Shown here in pieces: positions 31,980 through 43,458 of a DNA stretch of 64,000 nucleotides. Numbering within the stretch: position 1 is the stretch's first letter; the number at the start of each line of letters is the position of its first letter. The position numbers and the translations under genes are program-made. This DNA comes from Prunus persica. Lineage: Eukaryota > Streptophyta > Magnoliopsida > Rosales > Rosaceae. The stretch is taken from assembly GCF_000346465.2 (NCBI RefSeq), contig NC_034010.1:1401415-1465414 (forward strand), written 5' to 3'. The notes under the pieces were generated by a model, which was not told the origin of the DNA, searched no databases, and saw only the letters and a list, made by a program, of their open reading frames with translations.

Positions 31980-33430
31980 AGGACATTCGATTCACCATAA
32001 CAATCCAATTCTAGGCGATAAGGATTCAAGTGACAAGTCTAATACAAATTCAAAGAATGATTCTAGGTAAAGTATGATTAAGCCATGGTGTCTAGTCCAA
32101 ACCTTGTATTCCTAATTCCCTAATTAAGTCCTTGTTGTAGAACTTAAATTAAGCACTAGAAATCCATTAAGCATCGAAGAATGTTTTAAACAGCCAAGCA
32201 TGTATCTAATCCCTGTTGTCGAATGTCCATGCATACTCATCTTATTCATAGTTCAATTGAAACAAAAGCATATGGTGTCTACTTTAGTTTCAACCAAAAT
32301 ACAGAAATCTAAATGATAGCTAGGCATTTAGATTAGCATATAGGCAGGTGGGCATAATGAATAAGATCATGAATCTCGAATCAAACTTGAAACTTGAAAT
32401 TTATAAACCCAGAAATTTCATGTTTGGTTACATCGAAACCTTATATATGGATTTAGCTACTCATACTGCCAAAATAACATGAACGAAATTTAGAAAACAT
32501 TATGAATACAATAGGAGTAGAAAAACCCTTTTATGAAGTTATTATGATCTCCAGTGGTTCTCCAAGAGCTTCTCCACGTCTAATGCTTCTCCAAGAGATT
32601 CCCGTATGTCCAGAAGGATGTATGAAGGTTAAGGAGGTGATTTGGGATGAGTGAAGGTGAGTGGTAATGGCTGAGAAAGAGGAAATTAATAGGGAAAGGG
32701 AAGAAAGGCTTGCTGGGACAGTTTTAGTGATTTGGGGTTGTTTAGAGTGTTGGGTTCATTGCTAGAGTGTTTGGAGTCATGAGAGTGTTTGAGGATGATT
32801 TATGAATGTGTTTGGGAAATGATGGGAATGTGGAAGATGGATGGAGTGATTTGTGGGAGTGTGAATCCCTGGATGTGGTTCATTAATTTGGTGTGGAATG
32901 GATGTGGTATTTATTGGAAGAAGGAAAGAGAAAATCTGATTTGAATATGCCTTCTACCTACAACAATCACTTCACCAACTTTACCTAACACACCAATGCA
33001 ATTGAAAATCAGTTTCTTTTCTTATTTGGCTATTGCACTTCACTAACAAATCCCACCAAATACCATAGATCATCATGGCCAAGCAACAATCAGCTCATCT
33101 TTAAGTCAGCATGACCAGAAATTTCATGAGCTCACGAATTGGGATTTTCTTAAGCAAATGATGACCTTGAGCCCTCCATCCTGAAGTTCAGAATGTCATC
33201 TTTCCAACCATATGTCATTTGGGTTAATCCAAGTTGGAGGAAGAAGTTAAGGCCGAAACACATTGCTAACTCAGTTTGCACGTTTTTGCACCATTTTGCA
33301 TCTTTTCCTATCCAAAGCCACCATTGCTACCTAAAGTTCAATTAACTGAATGATAAACACAAAAGAGATTAAAAGCACAAGTTTAACTCAAAAACATAAG
33401 CTAGAAGGGTACAAAATGATATACAATTAT
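31980..33430. other. repeat-like flank, right half of an interrupted region
   Basis: Continuation of the 21882-22353 DNA. It has no open frame of note. It contains GGTTCTCCAAGAGCTTCTCC followed by GCTTCTCCAAGAGATTCCC, a G/T-rich stretch with GAGTG repeats at 32640-32900, and otherwise A/T-rich DNA. It has the feel of a retroelement leader on the - strand. I cannot name it. Confidence 0.35.
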
Positions 33431-34081
33431 GAACTGATCAGACTGGTAATATTATGAAAATATGAGGTATTTCGATCTCCACCAATCTAACTCATTTTCA
33501 ACCAATTTCTTGCTCTATAGAATAGCCTATGTTGGTGCAACGGCTTGGAATGAATCTAGAAAACCTTATAGAGTTTGAATTTTAGATTTCATATGACGGA
33601 AATTTTGTTGCTTCCATAACGATAGCGTTTAGCACAATCATATGGGTTTAGCCATAAGGATCCCTACGTTGCCACCCCTCCCGAATAATATTTGCGCATT
33701 CCCATCTTTCGTCTATTGTTCTTCAAACTACAAGCAATGCATTACCTCATTGTGTCGGGCATCGTGATTAGGCTGCGTATCAGAATCGATTGGTGATCTG
33801 AGGAATAGGCCACAAGATGATAGGTAGTAAATTTTCCCTACTATTGGAGTGATGGTACGTTCCCAAAACCCCAATCCTAGCATGCTTGTACATTGGTCTC
33901 ATCTTTTTGATTGTTTGTCTAAGTAGAAGGATAGCCCACAAAATCAAACTGCATCAGATGACAATCTCCCACTGCCTTTTGGAATTCTTCAATTTAATCA
34001 GTTGATTCGAATGCAAGGGCCACTTTTTTCATCAAGGACATGAATTTCATTAAAGTTACTACATCACATCGAAAAGCCAAA
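33430..34081 (-). pseudogene. LINE endonuclease, second half (after the LTR insertion)
   Basis: The - strand reads CSNFNEIHVLDEKSGP (family DFNEI...DEKSGG), CGLSFY, ERTITPIVGKIYYL and FEEQ-stop-TKDGNAQ (family FEAMWTKDE) in the order of the plant L1 AP endonuclease C-terminal half. Many stops. It joins 37646-38240 once the solo LTR and one CCAAA are removed. Confidence 0.7.
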
Positions 34082-37000
34082 TGTAACATCCTAGCCCAAT
34101 TTTTAACCATTTATTAAATTTATTTAAATTATATGATTTATTTAATTGGGAATTGAGTTCTACCGTTGCGTCGGGCACGTCAAAATGAGTTCGTAGACAT
34201 GCAGCTCGCTCAATTCCGAGCTGTAACGAACTTGAAAAGGTTTGAAATTTAAAAGGATATTTTGGACATTTTAAAAATTGTTGAAAATACAAAAGGAAAA
34301 CCCGGTTTTGAGTAGAGACACGTGCGTGGACCCCCGCCCCTTCAAGCTCTCTCTTTCTCCCCAATTCTTCTCAGCAAACAGGATGGGGAGGCCACAACTT
34401 GGGAGGAGATCGTCGCCGTTCGACAACGCCAAGGTACAAGACCAGTCGGGGATTGATGGCCAGAGTATGGCGACCACGTCTGGGTCGGAGTCCAGCCTCG
34501 ACGGTAATTAATTCTAGCGCTGGAGCTCGAAAAAGAGCCAGATTTTTCGAAACTTTCAGCTGCCAATTTCAGGCGATTCCGGCAACGAATTCAGTCGATC
34601 CAGGTACCAATCATCATCCTCTCCTTGTGCTCTAGCTATTGGTATACGTTTTATGGTTGAATTTGAATTTTGGGAGATCAATTTTTAACCTTTAGGTTGG
34701 CCTGTTGTTTATCGTGCTTTTGGGTAGCTCCAGCTGGTTTTTTGGCCAGGATCCAAGACCAAAAACGTTCCCCTAGTTGAGTTGGATGTTTTAGCATGGG
34801 TCTTGTTTGGCAGTTTGGAGATCTTCCAGCTGCCGGAATTTACTCTGGGCACCTACACGCTGCCAGCTTGTGCGGCAGCACGTGGGCCACTTTGTGGCCA
34901 GCCATTGGGCCTTTAAATGATCCCCATGTCATCCGAAGCACGACGGTATGCTTGGATTTGAATTTAGTTATCATTTGATCGTCAATCGAATATCGCATAT
35001 TAGGCGTTATCCGGGTTCGATATGTTGGGATGTTTGGATCGACTTCATTTCAATCTATGTTGGCCTAGCCATCTCTTGGATTGTGTTGGAATTTGCGGAT
35101 CGTGAATCGGAGTCCCAGATACTTCGATTCAATGACTTAAATTTGTGTTAAACGATAACCGTCTGATCGTGCGATCACGAGCAATTTAGCCGTTCGACTT
35201 GGACCAAACTTACAGGACAAGAATAGTAGACCTTATTGAACCCGTAGGAACTTTCTGAATGGAAATCGGAGGTCGTGGACCCCGCATGCCCGGTTGACCA
35301 AGTTTGGGCAGTTGACCCCTTGGTTGACTGTGAGTCTTCTGAGGTAGTTTCCCCCTTCAAGGAGTACTAGAACGACCTTATTAATGAGTCTTGACTATTA
35401 TTTGAAGTTATGTAATGTATGAGTAAGAATTACTTGATCGATGAGTTATGAAGGCGAAACTTGGGTCTCGGCTATGGTTACTAGTAAATAATTGGATATT
35501 TGATTTTAAGGTATTTCGTTCTTCTAATATGGAATTTCTTGCATAATGAGTTTTGGATTGAAAATTGATTTAAAATGGGATCTCTAAAGATTTTATTTAT
35601 CATTAACCAATATTATTATGATTATTATTAAAGTATATGAAATGGGTGGTATCGGGTTGTTTACAAAAGTCTATTGTTTTAATTATGGAATATAGTATTT
35701 TATGGAAGTTAAGTGTAAACAAGTTTTGATTTCTATTTAATTATTTTTGGGGTCTTAATAGAATTTATGTTTGAGAGTTTATTTTCTATACTATGATTAA
35801 ATATTTGGAAAAATTTTAATTTAAGAAATGGAATATTATATATATATATATATAAAGTTATGGGAAAAGGGCTATCGATTCGGTCTCGGCTTTTATCTTG
35901 CAACACAAGACTTTCCGTTTATATTTTGTTAGTATTAATATTAATAATATTAATATTATTCTTATTATTATCAGTGCCATTAATATTATTTATAAAGGAT
36001 TATGGTGACTTTGTGTAAGATACGCTATTTTGGATTTTATTATCTTGTCTTAGGGGATTTTCAGAGATTGTATATTCCTAAGTATATGAGTAGTGTTTTG
36101 AATATTAATAAAATCGAAAGGAGTTTACTCAGGTTTGGTGTTTGCTTAGTTATGATTTTATTTTGGTTTTCAACTAGGAAGTACGGGTGTTATTTTATGA
36201 TATATATATATATATTTAGGTTAGATGGGAACGATTTGTTCGGTACTGGGTATTTCGGTTTTTGAGGCTTAATTATTTTGAATATGGATTATATGTGTTG
36301 AGGAATTGTTATTCACTCTACAATTAAATAATTGGGCAAGAGATTAAAATAAGATGGGGTACTTTATTGTTGGGTTATATGAATATGGGATTACACCATG
36401 CTAAGTACCCTCCCTTGGTTGTTGTACCCACACGTGGTGTTGATGATTCCTGCGTGTGGGCATGTATGGTTTGTTGTTAGTTCATCACATGTGGCGTTGG
36501 AATGATCCGGCGTGTGATGAAGTTGTCAGTGCGCATAGAACATGGTTTGGTTGGGCCACACGCGGCTTTGGATGTTCCGGCGTGTGTGCTCATTGGGATA
36601 CTAGTTACTTTATCACACACGTAGCGTTGGATTATTCGGCGTGTGGTAAAAGATCCGTACACTTGGGTTATTGTTACTTTACTACACGTGGCGTTGGACC
36701 TTCCAGCGTATAGTAAAGTAACAAGGAGAGAAAAAGAGATTATTATACTATGTCGGGGAAAGATTAATGTTTAAAAAGGATTATGATGGTAATGACGTGA
36801 TTTAAAGTAAAGGGAAATGGATAATTCTAGAATTTACTTATTAGTATTACTGAAATTGATTGTATGTGATTTCAATCGGGATTTTTGTGTTTAGAACTAC
36901 GTGTGGCTTGATCCCTCACAAAGGGGTACATAGGTAGCATGGGCTCTTACCTAGGTACAGTTGCAAACTAAAGTTATCTTTGGAACTTTAATTTAGTCGT

Positions 37001-37640
37001 GTGGAGCTAGTCTCACTTCCCTTGGCCTTTGGATTAGTTTGGTCTCAACTTTGTCGATGGTCCTTAAGCTCGTTTGGAAACGAGGCTTGATTGATTGATT
37101 ATTCATTTCCCGTTCGACTGAGTGTTGTTAAAATGTGGTTGTGGTCAAAACAGATATGAAACCCGTTTTGGATTGTTGTATGATTTGGATCAAGTCCTTA
37201 ATCTACTTGTGATTTTGTTTGGTTGTTAAACATAGCATGATGGAAATTGGGAAGTTATTTTATGTTAATTACGGTGGGCATGCTTAAATTAGTTTGAGTT
37301 CATTAATTGCATCGTTTAATTTCATTATTTGACTTAAGAGCATTGCTGGTGGTTCTACTTTCGAATTATTTGAAGGCCGGAGGCCTATTATGTAAATTGC
37401 ATGTTTTTGAGTTGTGCATGCTGCCGGTGGAGTTATAACTGTGTTTTAATAGTTAAAACTTTTGGGAAATGTTCATTTTTCAGGTAAGACTGCCGAAATT
37501 TCTGCAGAAGGTCTCGTGCCCCTTTTCTTTAATTTGGAAAATAGGCTATAGTATTAGTAGGTGGGCCTGGCATCGATGTGATGTCAGAAATTCCACAGGA
37601 TTCGTTCCGAGTTCCGACAAATTCTGGGCAGGTCCTGTTA
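34082..37640 (+). mobile_element. solo gypsy LTR, 3559 bp, target duplication CCAAA
   Basis: It runs from TGTAACATCCTAGCCC to GGCAGGTCCTGTTA, flanked by CCAAA at 34077-34081 and 37641-37645. It carries a hairpin array at 36421-36722, the conserved ACGTGTGGCTTGATCCCTC block at about 36897, the GAAGGCCGGAGGCC region near 37373, and several AT microsatellites. It splits the LINE endonuclease. Confidence 0.9.
36421..36722 (+). repeat. array of five hairpins with differing but self-complementary arms
   Basis: Arms: CCCACACG/CGTGTGGG (36428-36460), TTCATCACATG/CGTGTGATGAA (36481-36521), GGGCCACACG/CGTGTGTGCTC (36553-36591), TTTATCACACACG/CGTGTGGTAAA (36609-36650), ACTTTACTACACG/CGTATAGTAAAGT (36676-36719). 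The loops share TGGCGTTGGAT and TTCCGG. Mismatches are mostly G-T or single bulges. Confidence 0.85.
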
Positions 37641-37645
37641 CCAAA

Positions 37646-38240
37646 ATCCACCCGACTCATTCGACACAGGAGTTCCTAAGAATGAACTCGTTGACTAGGA
37701 TCAGGATGGCCATAAAATCTAGTAGCCCTAGTCACAAATGAATTAGGAAAGGTAATCTTAACATCAATATGACCTGGGGAGGATGAGAGCAACACTACTT
37801 GTAATCCATCCATGCCCATTCTCCTAATCAAACCTCCCATTTGGATAGCTATCATTCGAGTCTCAGCAAGAAAAACAATATATGGTTTCTTCTACTGAAA
37901 GAGATTCTTGAGATCGTGAAACGTATAGTGGTTGCCAAGCCCCTTGACGTTCCACCTTAACAAAATCATGAGGGCGGTGGAGGGGCCGTGGGGAAACCCA
38001 CCTGCATCATGACCACCGATACCAACGAAACAGGTTGCATCGTGACTGTCGATGACAAGGAAAACTATCGGCACAAAATCATAAACAAACCCTCGGGAAC
38101 CACCAAAACCAAGGCAACCACCATAAATGCCGTCGCACCTAGGAGAAGCACCATAGGGGGAGCTTGTGAAGCCAGACGATACCCACACCTCTATGCGACA
38201 AAGCATGTGAAGCTAGATTCCTCTCAGTAGAAAACAATTA
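37646..38240 (-). pseudogene. LINE endonuclease start (before the LTR insertion)
   Basis: The - strand reads LLRWNVKGLGNHYTFHDLKN (family WNVRGLGN), then IVFLAETRM (family LLETK, the catalytic Glu region), then FYGHPDPSQR (family FYGHPD). This is the start of the L1 AP endonuclease, which nicks target DNA. Stops follow the LFQ and near HS-stop-ELL. It continues in 34081-33430. Confidence 0.75.
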
Positions 38241-38723
38241 TTAGCACCTCGGAATCAGATCGAAGAGTGACGGCAATGACTCAATATGAAAAGAGAAATA
38301 TCTAACCCTAATATTTTACGCTCGGCTCACCTCTTGTGCAAGAGAGTGACCCTTACGATCATCTGTGCTGCGTTGAATTTGGTATGTACTTAAGTGGCAT
38401 TATTTGTTTTAAAGAAATACTAGATTGTGAAAAAGCCCATTTTTGCTTAAAGCCTTTTTTGGTCTTTAACCTAGTCTTGTACTTGAAACAAAAGATGGGA
38501 ACTCCAATTTTTGTTTCTGCGTTTTTTGGGGAAAAATACAATGACATAACATTTTTGCAGAGATCTTTTAAGGTTTTATATAGAAAACTCGTGTTGATGT
38601 TCCTTGTTGGCTTCCATGAGTGATTAAATCATCATCCTTTCATATATTTATGAGTTCATGAGCATTATACGTGTTAGTGATCAACAATTGTGCCTTGAGG
38701 TGTAAGCAGCTGAGACCAGCATT
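38241..38723. other. no gene seen
   Basis: Mixed-composition DNA with short open frames on both strands, none with recognisable residues. It lies between the LINE start and a copia LTR fragment, so it may be LINE 5' leader. Confidence 0.3.
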
Positions 38724-39140
38724 GTGTCATCTCTTATTGACGAAGGAAGACAAGATCACTGCTTGGGTTGCATAGCAAAGGCAAGTAGGCAAGTCTGCCT
38801 TGTGAGCATTAGTCTTGTGAGTTGAGACTTGTAAGACCTTTTTGATTCTTTCTCATAGTGATTTATTTTCCGGCATAGTGCCCACAGTTGTTTTCCTCAT
38901 CTTGAGGTTTTTTACTACGTCAATATATCCTGTGTCACTTGTGCAATTGTCTATGCTTATTGCTGATGCGTATCTGGAATTCCCTTTACAAGTTTGTTAC
39001 ATACTGTGGCATTTAAGTATTAAGAAACATTGGTTGGCCATTCTAGGGAATTTCAAAGTGTGGTCTTTGGGCTATTATTCTAGTGGTGTGTATATGCTGA
39101 TTTGATATGACCTAAAACTACACATGTAAAATTGTGTGAC
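38724..39140 (+). repeat. copia-like LTR fragment, paralogue at 58023-58246
   Basis: It contains GTTTTCCTCATCTTGAGG, then ACTACGTCAATATATCCTGTG, the pattern at the 3' end of long plant copia LTRs. 38924-39140 matches 58023-58246 base for base with few changes (CACTTGTGCAATTGTCT, GGGCTATTATTCTAGTGG, ACACATGTAAAATTGTGTG). Complete ends are not visible. Confidence 0.55.
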
Positions 39141-39410
39141 CTGTGTGTTGTGCCCACCCGTATTCTAGCCCTATATTTTTTCTCTACCTGTGCCATGTGT
39201 GCCCCCCTGGGTTTGTGAGTTGTGTTGTCCTGTTCGTGCATCTGCCGTATTTGGGCCTCTACTGTGTTCCGCAGTGCCTCTGCTGTGTTCATACCTCTAC
39301 TGTGTTCGTGCTTGTCTTCGTGCATCTGCTGTATTTGTGCCTCTAGGTTTTCCGTTGTACACTCTGCCGTGATTTGTTGAATTTCTGCTGCAATCATGTG
39401 TGATAACTCC
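39141..39410 (-). pseudogene. short repetitive coding remnant
   Basis: A - strand frame (39397-39080) has a duplicated phrase: EAQIQQMHEDKHEHSRGMNT and EAQIRQMHEQDN, hence the repeated GTGCATCTGCYGTATTTG at DNA level. It is probably an internal piece of an LTR retroelement. I do not recognise it. Confidence 0.3.
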
Positions 39411-40305
39411 TTTCTGGGTATTTTCTTTCCTATTTCTTTTCTATTATTGTTTTTCTCTTTTTCTTTCTTATTTTATTTTATTTTATTGTTTTTCTCTTTT
39501 GCTTTCCTAATTTCTTTTCTTAGGGTATTTTCTTTATTTTTTATTTCCATTTTCTAGGATTTAGTCGTTTGTTTTGCTCTTGTTTCCTTTGTTTATTTTC
39601 CAGACCTTGAGGACAAAATGTGATTTAAGTTTGGGGGTGGGAAAATAAATTTTAGTTTTAAATTTTTTTTTTTTTTTTTTTAGCCTTGTTTAAAATTTTC
39701 ATTTTTAGGTTAATATCCATAGATTATTTTAAATATTAGAACAAATGGACATGGTGAAGATCAATCCCACAATAGAGTCTTTTCTATTTATCGTTGCTTA
39801 GACACTAATTCATGAATTATACTTTAAAATTTGCACATCACACCAACATGGTTTGTGGGGGGTGAGATTGAAATACTTACCTTTTGTCTAAGTGTGTTTT
39901 AATTTTTGTTCAATATAAATAAAGTTAGTATGTGTTATCAAGTAATAATTGTCTCACCCGAAGTTTGCCAATAGCTAGGCCAGTCCTGCCTAATCAGCAG
40001 TGATTCTTGAGTCAAACGGTAGAGTTTTGGCATGGGGCAGGGTGGTTAGTTGGTTCCGTAGCCTTTTTAGCTCGAGTTAATAAGTCCTTAGAGGTGTTCT
40101 ACACCTAGTGCCCTAAAGCCTTAGTGGTTTGGGAGTCATTGACCTAAAGCTCGCTACATGGATTAAATCGAAAGCTTAAGGGAACCGACATTGCACAACC
40201 ACTATAGTTATTGAAAAAAAAAACGAAAAAGAAAAAGAAAAAAAAAAGAGTCGAAAAAGAAAAAGAAAAAAAATGTATGAAGTAAGTGTGTGAAGTATGA
40301 ATAAA
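39411..40305 (+). repeat. gypsy (Athila/Tat-like) 3' non-coding region fragment
   Basis: TTGAGGACAAAATGTGATTT followed by AAGTTTGGGGGTGGGAAAA is the phrase found near the polypurine side of long plant gypsy elements. It is followed by a T-run (39666-39682), a stretch with CCTAAAGCTCGCTACATGG, and an A/G-rich AAAGAAAAAG run at 40215-40272. No coding sequence. The family assignment is tentative. Confidence 0.4.
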
Positions 40306-40315
40306 AGAGATGAGA

Positions 40316-40463
40316 CGACCGGTCGCCCAGATGGGCACGATCGATTGCTTGACCCGATGCCTGACAATAATACACTCTGCTTGGAAACGACCGGTCGCCC
40401 AAAAGATAGCGACCGATTGCGTGATGCTGATCTGGATACACTCTGGCTGGAAACGACCGGTCG
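40316..40463 (+). repeat. CGACCGGTCG palindrome repeat in the copia linker
   Basis: The ten-base palindrome occurs at 40316, 40388 and 40454 (spacings 72 and 66), each followed by GCC. It alternates with CGAYCGATTGC at about 40338 and 40409. It encodes repeated NDRSP in one frame. Related copies stand in the other copia element at about 49071 and 49141. Confidence 0.8.
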
Positions 40464-40538
40464 CCTGGGTTAACTGATGTTATTCCATGTGTTTCCTGTG
40501 AAGACGAGTTTGATACAATACCCCCCTTTGCCCTGCCA

Positions 40539-41672
40539 TTGCCCCAGTCCAATCGTGATACTGAGTCAAATGAGTTAATTTCTGATGATCTGTCTGTGTC
40601 TACTTATCAATTACCCCCACGTACTACTCGTGGGAAACCCAAAGTACAATATTCTCCTGATATACATGCCAAATCGAAATATCTTATTAGTCATTATGTA
40701 CAACTCATCGTTTATCTAAGTCATATGCATCATATTTGGGTCAATTATCTAGTGTATGTGTGTCAACTAAGCTGCATATGTGTGTCAACTAAGCTGCAGG
40801 ATGCTCTATCTAACCCCTAATGGACGGATGCCATGAATGTGAAAATGGATGCCTTAAACAAGAATAAGACATGGGATCTAGTTCCTTTGCCACAAGGGAA
40901 GAAAGAAGTTGGATGCATATGGGTGTTTACTTTAAAGCATAAGGCTGATGGTTCCATTGATCGTGACAAGGCTAGATTGGTAGCCAAAGGGTATACTCAG
41001 ACATATGGAGTGGATTATCTGGAGACATTTGCTCCAGTGGCAAAGCTCAATACTGTGCGTGTGCTTTTATCCCTTGCTGCTAACCACGATTGGCCCTTAT
41101 TGCAGTTTGATGTCAAAAATGCATTTCTACACGGTGACCTCCAGGAAGAGATTTACATGGATTTTCCTCCTGGTATTCATGTGACCTCTAAGGAGGGTGT
41201 TGTATGTAGACTACGGAAGTCCTTGTATGGATTGAAGCAATCTCCAATAGCATGGTTTGGAAGATTCACTACATCTATGAAGAAATTTGGGTATGTGCAA
41301 AGTAATTCGGATCATACTTTGTTTCTGAAGCGCCGCAAAGGTAAATTGACAGCTTTAATAATTTATGTTGATGATATGATTGTAACTGGAGATGATCAGA
41401 CAGAAATACAGACTCTGCAGAAATATCTGGCGTCTGAGTTTGAGATGAAATCATTAGGTGACTTGAAGTATTTTCTCGGGATTGAAGTTGCCAGATCTAA
41501 GCATGGTATTTTCTTATCTCAAAGGAAGTATATTTTGGATTTACTTGCAGAAACTGGAATGTTGGATTGTAAACCAATTGATACTCCTAGTGAACAGAAT
41601 CACAAGTGGGGTTATATCCTGATCAAATTCCTACTGATAAGGAGCGCTATCAACGGCTTGTGGGGAAATTAA
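40539..41672 (+). pseudogene. copia reverse transcriptase
   Basis: After a linker with TYQLPPRTTRGKPKVQYSPD and a stop near 40818, an uninterrupted frame (40833-41672) has [75 protein letters not shown] and IIYVDDMIVTGDD (catalytic YVDD intact). It ends in a one-base frameshift near 41605. A 22-base segment (TATGTGTGTCAACTAAGCTG) is duplicated at about 40753 and 40777. It copied the element RNA into DNA. This copy lacks the rest of the polyprotein. Confidence 0.9.
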
Positions 41673-42337
41673 TTAATTTAGCTCATACACGTCCTGACAT
41701 TACATATGCAGTGAGTGTAGTAAGTCAGTTTATGCACTAGCCTAGTGAAGACCATATAGGAGCTGTGACGCGTATTTTGAGATATCTTAAAGTAACTCCT
41801 GGCAAGGAGTTAATGTTTTCCAAGTATGGTCATACATATGTGGAAGGATACACAGATGCTGATTAGGTAGGTTCAGCTACTCATAGGTGTTCTACGTCTG
41901 GGAATTTTACGTTTGTTGGTGGTAATCTTGTTACTTGGAGGAGCAAGAAACAAAAGGTGGTGTCTCGATCTAGTGCTAAGGCTGAGTATCGTGGGATGGC
42001 CTATGGCGTATGTGAGTTACTGTGGTTGAGGAGATTTTTGATAGATCTTGGCTTTGGACCTAAGAAACCGATGGATTTATATTGTGACAATAAGACTGCG
42101 ATTGCAATTGCACATAACCCGGTGCAACATGACCCTACAAAGCATGTGGAGGTTGGTCGAAATTTCATTAAAGAGAAGTTGGATGCGAAGAATGTTTCCT
42201 TCCCATTCATCAGTTCTGAGTATCAGTTAGCCGATGTCCTTACAAAAGCTGTTTCTACCAGTAACTTCCTCAACTCGCTTGACAAGTTGGGCATGTGCTC
42301 CAACTTGAGGGGGAGTGTTAGAGAGATCCTAGTGTAA
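41610..42337 (+). pseudogene. copia RNase H
   Basis: After the frameshift: [20 protein letters not shown], a stop after QFMH, RILRYLKVTPGKELMFSKYG, GYTDAD then a stop in place of W, then the open frame from 41957 with SRSSAKAEYRGMAYGVCELL, YCDNKTAIAIAHNPVQHDPT, KHVEVGRNFIKEKL and QLADVLTKAV. Catalytic Asp/Glu residues of the TDAD, AEY and CDN motifs are present. Interrupted by at least two stops. Confidence 0.9.
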
Positions 42338-42516
42338 TTAGGAGATTTACTTCCTAATATATTATGATTCTATTTATTTCCTTTTGTATAGATATTATGT
42401 AATTAGGATTTTATCTTAGTTTCCTAGTATAACCCTACTAGGGTTTGTACTCTTGTATAATAAATACCCCTTTTTGGAGAATGAAATATAATCTGAAAAT
42501 ATTCTACCCACTTTAT
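42316..42516 (+). repeat. copia 3' LTR
   Basis: It starts TGTTAGAGAGATCC directly after the polypurine tract; it contains a TATA-like TATAATAAATACC and ends near ATTCTACCCA, before the ankyrin-block homology at 42524. There is no second LTR in the window to fix the end exactly. Confidence 0.7.
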
Positions 42517-42523
42517 TTGTGGG

Positions 42524-43458
42524 TATATATACAACACCATATATAATTGGCCTATGCTTTTGTGGGGTGCCACCACCCTACCCGAGTTTTTATATCGTGA
42601 GAGGTAGAAGAGAGGAGGAAGACTTTTAAACATACCATAGAGACCAGTTTTTATGCAACTGAAAAATACCCCAAGCAGTTCTTGTTCTGATTCTTTTGAA
42701 AGTCCCAGTGGAGGCTTGTAAAATGTGAACAGATATGTTGCCATTTCCTGGTGTCCAAACAAAGCAGCGAAATAGAGTGGCCTCATTCCTCCACTACCGG
42801 GTTGGTTTGGCAGGTATGGATCTTTTCCTATCATAATTTCAGCAATTTTTTTAGATCCAGCAGCAGTAGCCAGACACAGAGCAATGTTGCCTGTTTCGTC
42901 TAGCAGACGTAGGACATGTCTTAAGTACAAAGCAGCATCATTGGCTCCTTCATTCTCGACTTGCAGTTTTAAGTCATTTATTAGGTAATTTGAGGGAAGT
43001 TTAATTTTGTCATTAATGAATGTCAACAACTTCTTTACAAAGTCAACCTGTCGCACTCCGGCTGCAACGTGAAGTGCAGTGTACGATCCTTTTCCGATAC
43101 TTGCCCCTACAATGGTTGGATTTTTCTTGATGCTCTCTTCTACCCTTTCCCAATCACCTTCTAGGGCAGCCTTGTACAGAGGTCCACGTAATCCTTGGTC
43201 TTCTGCTTTGACTATAAACGAGTAAGAACAAGTAATCAGTACTATCAGTAACTCAGATTTGAACAAACGATGACAGTAAAATAAATAAAATGAAAAACAG
43301 TTTCCTATAGTAGCATTTTTCTTTTTCTTTTCCTGTTTTGAGTTTTGTTTATAAGGAAAGAAAAAAAGAAGAGAGGATACTGAGGAATTACAAGACATCA
43401 TATTGACTTTCTAATTTTTTAGTACAAGCGATACTCTATATTAGAGGGGTGGAGATTT
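42524..43458 (-). repeat. ankyrin locus block A, part 1 (paralogue of 61036-61965)
   Basis: From GTATATATACAAC through the ankyrin exon to ACAAGCGATACTC and TTAGAGGGG it matches 61036-61965 at high identity, on the same strand. Part 2 of the block lies beyond the copia insertion, at 51293. The left border is where the copia LTR begins; exons equivalent to 60689-58462 are missing. Confidence 0.85.
42636..43202 (-). pseudogene. ankyrin exon b' of ACD6/ITN1-like gene, orphan copy
   Basis: The acceptor TCAAAGCAG and donor CTATG|GTATGT are intact and the frame is open: RGPLYKAALEGDWERVEESI, IGKGSYTALHVAAGVRQVDF, DETGNIALCLATAAGSKKIA, GGMRPLYFAALFGHQEMATY, FFSCIKTGLYG. These are about three to four ankyrin repeats, paralogous to 61720-61151. 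The exon has no downstream 105-bp exon, second ankyrin exon or PGG exon, since the copia 3' LTR follows within about 110 bases. I therefore call it a gene remnant despite the open frame. Confidence 0.75.

Larger units (their letters stand above)
40310..42516 (+). mobile_element. 5'-truncated Ty1/copia element
   Basis: It starts abruptly in the linker between integrase and reverse transcriptase, then has reverse transcriptase, RNase H, the polypurine tract TTGAGGGGGAG (42305-42315) and a 3' LTR (42316 to about 42516). There is no 5' LTR, gag, protease or integrase. It abuts the ankyrin exon copy at 42524. Confidence 0.9.

Noticed and set aside
40144..40552. Phe-rich and mixed - strand frames
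   Set aside because: They translate the A/G-rich run and the palindrome repeat of the copia linker in the wrong strand.
42424..43401. 325-residue single open frame taken as a whole gene
   Set aside because: The ends run into intron and LTR sequence; the paralogue and the intact splice sites show that only 42636-43202 is exon.
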